Source: Streptomyces sp. HUAS CB01 (GTDB lineage: Bacteria > Actinomycetota > Actinomycetes > Streptomycetales > Streptomycetaceae). Taken from it: a DNA stretch of 64,000 nucleotides. The translations under genes were made by a program, and so were the position numbers. The notes under the pieces were generated by a model. The model saw only the letters and a list, made by a program, of their open reading frames with translations, ran no database searches and was not told the DNA's origin. The stretch is taken from the NCBI RefSeq assembly GCF_030406905.1, contig NZ_CP129137.1:4918001-4982000 (forward strand), given 5' to 3'. Numbering within the stretch: the first letter of the stretch is position 1; every line of letters begins with the position of its first letter. Shown piece by piece: positions 62,171-64,000 of this stretch.

Positions 62171-62257
62171 ATGCCGAGGGGTGTTCTCCCCCCGTACGTT
62201 TCTCATGTCGCCAGCGAGACCGGCCAGGAGGAAGCCGGAAGCGCGAGCGGCACCGAT

Positions 62258-62290
62258 GACTCGTACGAGTCGGCCGGCAAGCGGCCGGCC
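62258..62290. promoter_or_regulatory. Two inverted repeats in the pilin leader
   Basis: GACTCGTACGAGTC is a perfect 14-base palindrome (62258-62271). GGCCGGC with GCCGGCC (62272-62278, 62284-62290) makes an adjacent hairpin, ending about 20 bases before the pilin start. They may form operator or 5' UTR structure. Confidence 0.35.
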
Positions 62291-62309
62291 GGACCAGGAG
62301 GGGAACACC

Positions 62310-62543
62310 ATGTCGAACATCACTCTCAAGGCCGCGACCAACGCCCGCGTCTACGTCGGCAGCTGGGCGAAGACGACCGTCGAGGCGATCCAGCGCCGCG
62401 GCGACAAGGGCCAGGGTGCCGTCGAGTACGTGGGTGTGATCGTGCTGGTGGCGCTGATCATCGCGGCGCTGGTGGGCTCGGGCGTGGCGGAGTCCATCGC
62501 CACCGGCCTGTCGAACAAGGTCAACGAGATCATCGGCGGCTGA
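62310..62543 (+). CDS. Flp-type major pilin
   Basis: A 77-residue prepilin; ATG 62310 with AGGAGGGG upstream. The leader ends RRGDKG with a probable cut after G34, then QGAVEYVGVIVLVALIIAAL (Glu +5, Tyr +6), the Flp hydrophobic helix, and a short tail KVNEIIGG. This is the main structural subunit candidate. The stop TGA shares its A with the ATG of the next gene. Confidence 0.92.
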   Translation: MSNITLKAATNARVYVGSWAKTTVEAIQRRGDKGQGAVEYVGVIVLVALIIAALVGSGVAESIATGLSNKVNEIIGG

Positions 62544-63130
62544 TGCTGCTCGACGCCCGCGAGAAAGGGCAGGTCGCTCCCGCCTATGTGGTGGTGGTAG
62601 CGAGCCTGCTCTTTCTCGCGCTTGCGTTCTTCGCGGTCGGTCAGGCCGGCGCCACACGCAATGGTGCGCAGACGGGCGCCGACGCCGCCGCACTCGCGGC
62701 GGCCAAGCAATCTCGGGACCAGTTCGAGCTGGAGTTACTGGCCAACCCCAACCCGGCGCTTCTGACGGCGATCTTCAATCTGGGTCAGATCGGAAGCTTC
62801 CGGGGCTGTGAGGCGGCGTATCCCATGGCCCAGCAGAACGATGCCGTCGTGAAGCCTCCGGGCGGCTGCAGGCCCGCCTTCAACGGCCGTTGGGGCTTCA
62901 CCGTCAACGTCGAATCGCAGAAACCGGTGGGGGACACCGTCCTGCCGGGGACCGAGACGAAGAAGGCCACGGCGGAGGCCACGGCCGAACTGGAATCCCG
63001 ATGTCTCTACAAGCCGGTCCCCAAGCCGCTGGGGACGCTGACGTGCAAGGGGACGGTCCCCTGGCTGGTGGGCGAAGGCCCTCCGCCGGACGGGCCGGAC
63101 CTCTTCGACATCCGGCTGACCGAGAACTGA
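62543..63130 (+). CDS. TadG-like pilus-associated protein (TTA codon 65)
   Basis: A 195-residue protein whose ATG overlaps the pilin stop (TGATG). The head DAREKGQVAPAYVVVVASLLFLALAFFAVGQAG is TadE/TadG-like, but the +5 Glu is Ala, so it may not be processed or incorporated like a pilin. GAQTGADAAALAAA after the helix is typical of the TadG family. The ectodomain has four cysteines (GC, GC, RC, TC). Codon 65 is TTA (62735-62737), implying bldA dependence. Confidence 0.82.
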   Translation: MLLDAREKGQVAPAYVVVVASLLFLALAFFAVGQAGATRNGAQTGADAAALAAAKQSRDQFELELLANPNPALLTAIFNLGQIGSFRGCEAAYPMAQQNDAVVKPPGGCRPAFNGRWGFTVNVESQKPVGDTVLPGTETKKATAEATAELESRCLYKPVPKPLGTLTCKGTVPWLVGEGPPPDGPDLFDIRLTEN

Positions 63131-63160
63131 CCGCGAACGAACGCAGAAGGAATGACACGC

Positions 63161-63754
63161 ATGAGTATCCGGCACGGAGTGACCACGCGCAGGGTGGCGA
63201 GCGCCGCTCTCCTGGCGACAGCGCTGACTCTTTCGCTCACCGCCTGCGGCGGGGACGACGGGGGGTCGGCGAAGGACAAGGGGAGCAGCTCCGCGCCTGC
63301 CGCCACGGGGAACAGCAAGCCCCAGGACGACGGTGGCAACACCGTGCCGGATACCAGCAAGACGCTGGCCACGATCAACGGCACCAACGGCTTTCAAATC
63401 GTCGTCAACACCGCCACCCGCGAGGACGGCGGCTTTCTGACCGTCACGGGAACCATCAAGAACACCAGCGGCAAGCGTGCGGTCGCACCGATCGAGTGGA
63501 ACGGTCAGGAGAACCAGGTACGTCGCACGGGCCGGTCGCTTGGAGGGATCACGCTGGTCGACAAGGTCGGGAAGAAGCGCTACTACGTGCTGCGCGACAC
63601 GGAAGGCTACCCGCTGACGACCACCGGGATCTTCAACGTCGACGCGGGCGCGTCGGTTGCCTTCTTCGCACAGTTCCCGTCGCCGCCGGACTCGACCTCC
63701 CAGGTCGACATCCAGGTTCCGGCCATGCCCACCGCCACGATTGAGATCTCCTGA
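63161..63754 (+). CDS. Lipoprotein of the tad locus
   Basis: A 197-residue lipoprotein; ATG 63161 preferred (AAGGA nine bases upstream; ATG 63152 is too close to it). Lipobox LTAC after a hydrophobic segment, a Gly/Asp/Ser linker, then a beta-sandwich-like domain (FQIVVNTATREDGGFLTVTG, NTSGKRAVAPIEW) recalling DUF4352-like folds. The stop overlaps the next ATG (TGATG). Possibly a pilus accessory at the cell surface. Confidence 0.8.
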   Translation: MSIRHGVTTRRVASAALLATALTLSLTACGGDDGGSAKDKGSSSAPAATGNSKPQDDGGNTVPDTSKTLATINGTNGFQIVVNTATREDGGFLTVTGTIKNTSGKRAVAPIEWNGQENQVRRTGRSLGGITLVDKVGKKRYYVLRDTEGYPLTTTGIFNVDAGASVAFFAQFPSPPDSTSQVDIQVPAMPTATIEIS

Positions 63755-64000
63755 TGGCCGCCGTCACGCCCCGCTCCCGCAGGGCCGCGGCATCAGCCCT
63801 CGCCGCGGCCGTGCTCGTCGTCAGCATGCAGTTCACCGCCGCCGGCGGCGCCTGGGCCGATGAGACGCCCGCCCCGGGCACGCCTCCGGGCACGGAGTCG
63901 ACCTCGCCGCCGCCCGAGGTCGACGGGAACTCCCGGGGGCTGAAGCTCCGCGACGGCGCGACCCTCGCGCCCGCCCGGGTCCTCGACATCGTCTCCGTCG
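63754..64000 (+). CDS. Exported protein, probable OmpA-family member (partial, runs off the window)
   Basis: ATG 63754 overlaps the lipoprotein stop. A signal peptide (about 1-35, ending AWADE) is followed by a Pro/Thr/Ser linker and GLKLRDGATLAPARVLDIVSV. This opening resembles what I recall for OmpA-domain proteins at the end of streptomycete tad loci; the OmpA domain itself lies outside the window, so the call is tentative. Confidence 0.5.
   Translation, partial: MAAVTPRSRRAAASALAAAVLVVSMQFTAAGGAWADETPAPGTPPGTESTSPPPEVDGNSRGLKLRDGATLAPARVLDIVSV

Noticed and set aside
62066..62542. Upstream extension of the TadG-like frame from ATG 62066
   Set aside because: It runs out of phase through the Flp pilin gene and the regulatory box. 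The real start is ATG 62543, overlapping the pilin stop.
1..64000. tRNA, rRNA, riboswitch or transposase genes
   Set aside because: No cloverleaf-like CCA-ended sequence, conserved riboswitch core or transposase motif was recognised; a tRNAscan and Rfam search would be needed to be certain.

Overview
The window is very GC-rich DNA from a streptomycete chromosome. GTG and TTG starts are frequent, there are many 1- or 4-base start/stop overlaps, mycothiol chemistry (mca) is present, and the families are typical of Streptomyces (STAND/TPR regulator, DUF397, TIGR04222, Tad pili). From memory, the order threonine dehydratase / greA / mca / thioredoxin-like YyaL / PEP carboxykinase matches the core region of S. 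coelicolor around SCO4960-SCO4980. I saw no tRNA, rRNA, CRISPR array or intact insertion sequence.

Left part (1-20 kb): the tail of a PLP lyase, a DrrAB-type drug exporter, greA, a DUF4307 protein, mca with a small membrane protein, a 2.5-copy tandem repeat lying just beyond the stop of a 1093-residue NTPase-TPR (STAND) protein, a Uma2-type nuclease, and a YyaL-type protein. These are followed by a four-gene operon whose start and stop codons all overlap: a processive GT2, a GT39/ArnT-like transferase, a DPM1-GtrA glycosyltransferase and a secreted galactose/glyoxal-oxidase-like radical copper enzyme. It looks like a surface-glycan system.

Middle (18.7-46 kb): TetR and hemolysin-III genes, PEP carboxykinase, an enolase-superfamily enzyme, an alanine-type aminotransferase, a leaderless gene coupled to a deacetylase-glycosyltransferase whose deacetylase half has lost metal ligands, an AlkB-like oxygenase, a P450 coupled to a DUF397 gene (with a truncated relic of the expected regulator), and an MptB mannosyltransferase. 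Then comes a catabolic cluster: D-aminoacylase and a D-threonine-aldolase/deaminase-type PLP enzyme, divergent from a KDG-type kinase, IclR regulator, RidA and a GntP permease. A zinc carboxypeptidase and an Nramp-like transporter without the canonical metal motif follow. A chitinase at 47-48.7 kb carries a DasR-like operator in its promoter.

Right part (48.8-64 kb): a Tad/Flp pilus locus. On + lie a Zn-ribbon protein, CpaB, TadZ, two TadE-like proteins, TadA, TadB, TadC, a NarL-type histidine kinase and response regulator, Flp pilin, a TadG-like protein, a lipoprotein and the start of a further exported protein. On the opposite strand lies a 515-residue protein with a pilin-type N-terminus plus an EF-hand loop, followed by a lipoprotein and a membrane protein. 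Both pilin-headed genes share an ungapped GGGCCC repeat box about 160 bp upstream of the start codon. Two genes of the locus carry TTA (bldA) codons. Together these suggest a developmentally controlled surface-pilus system with its own two-component switch and a second, large pilin-like subunit. This is the least described system in the window.
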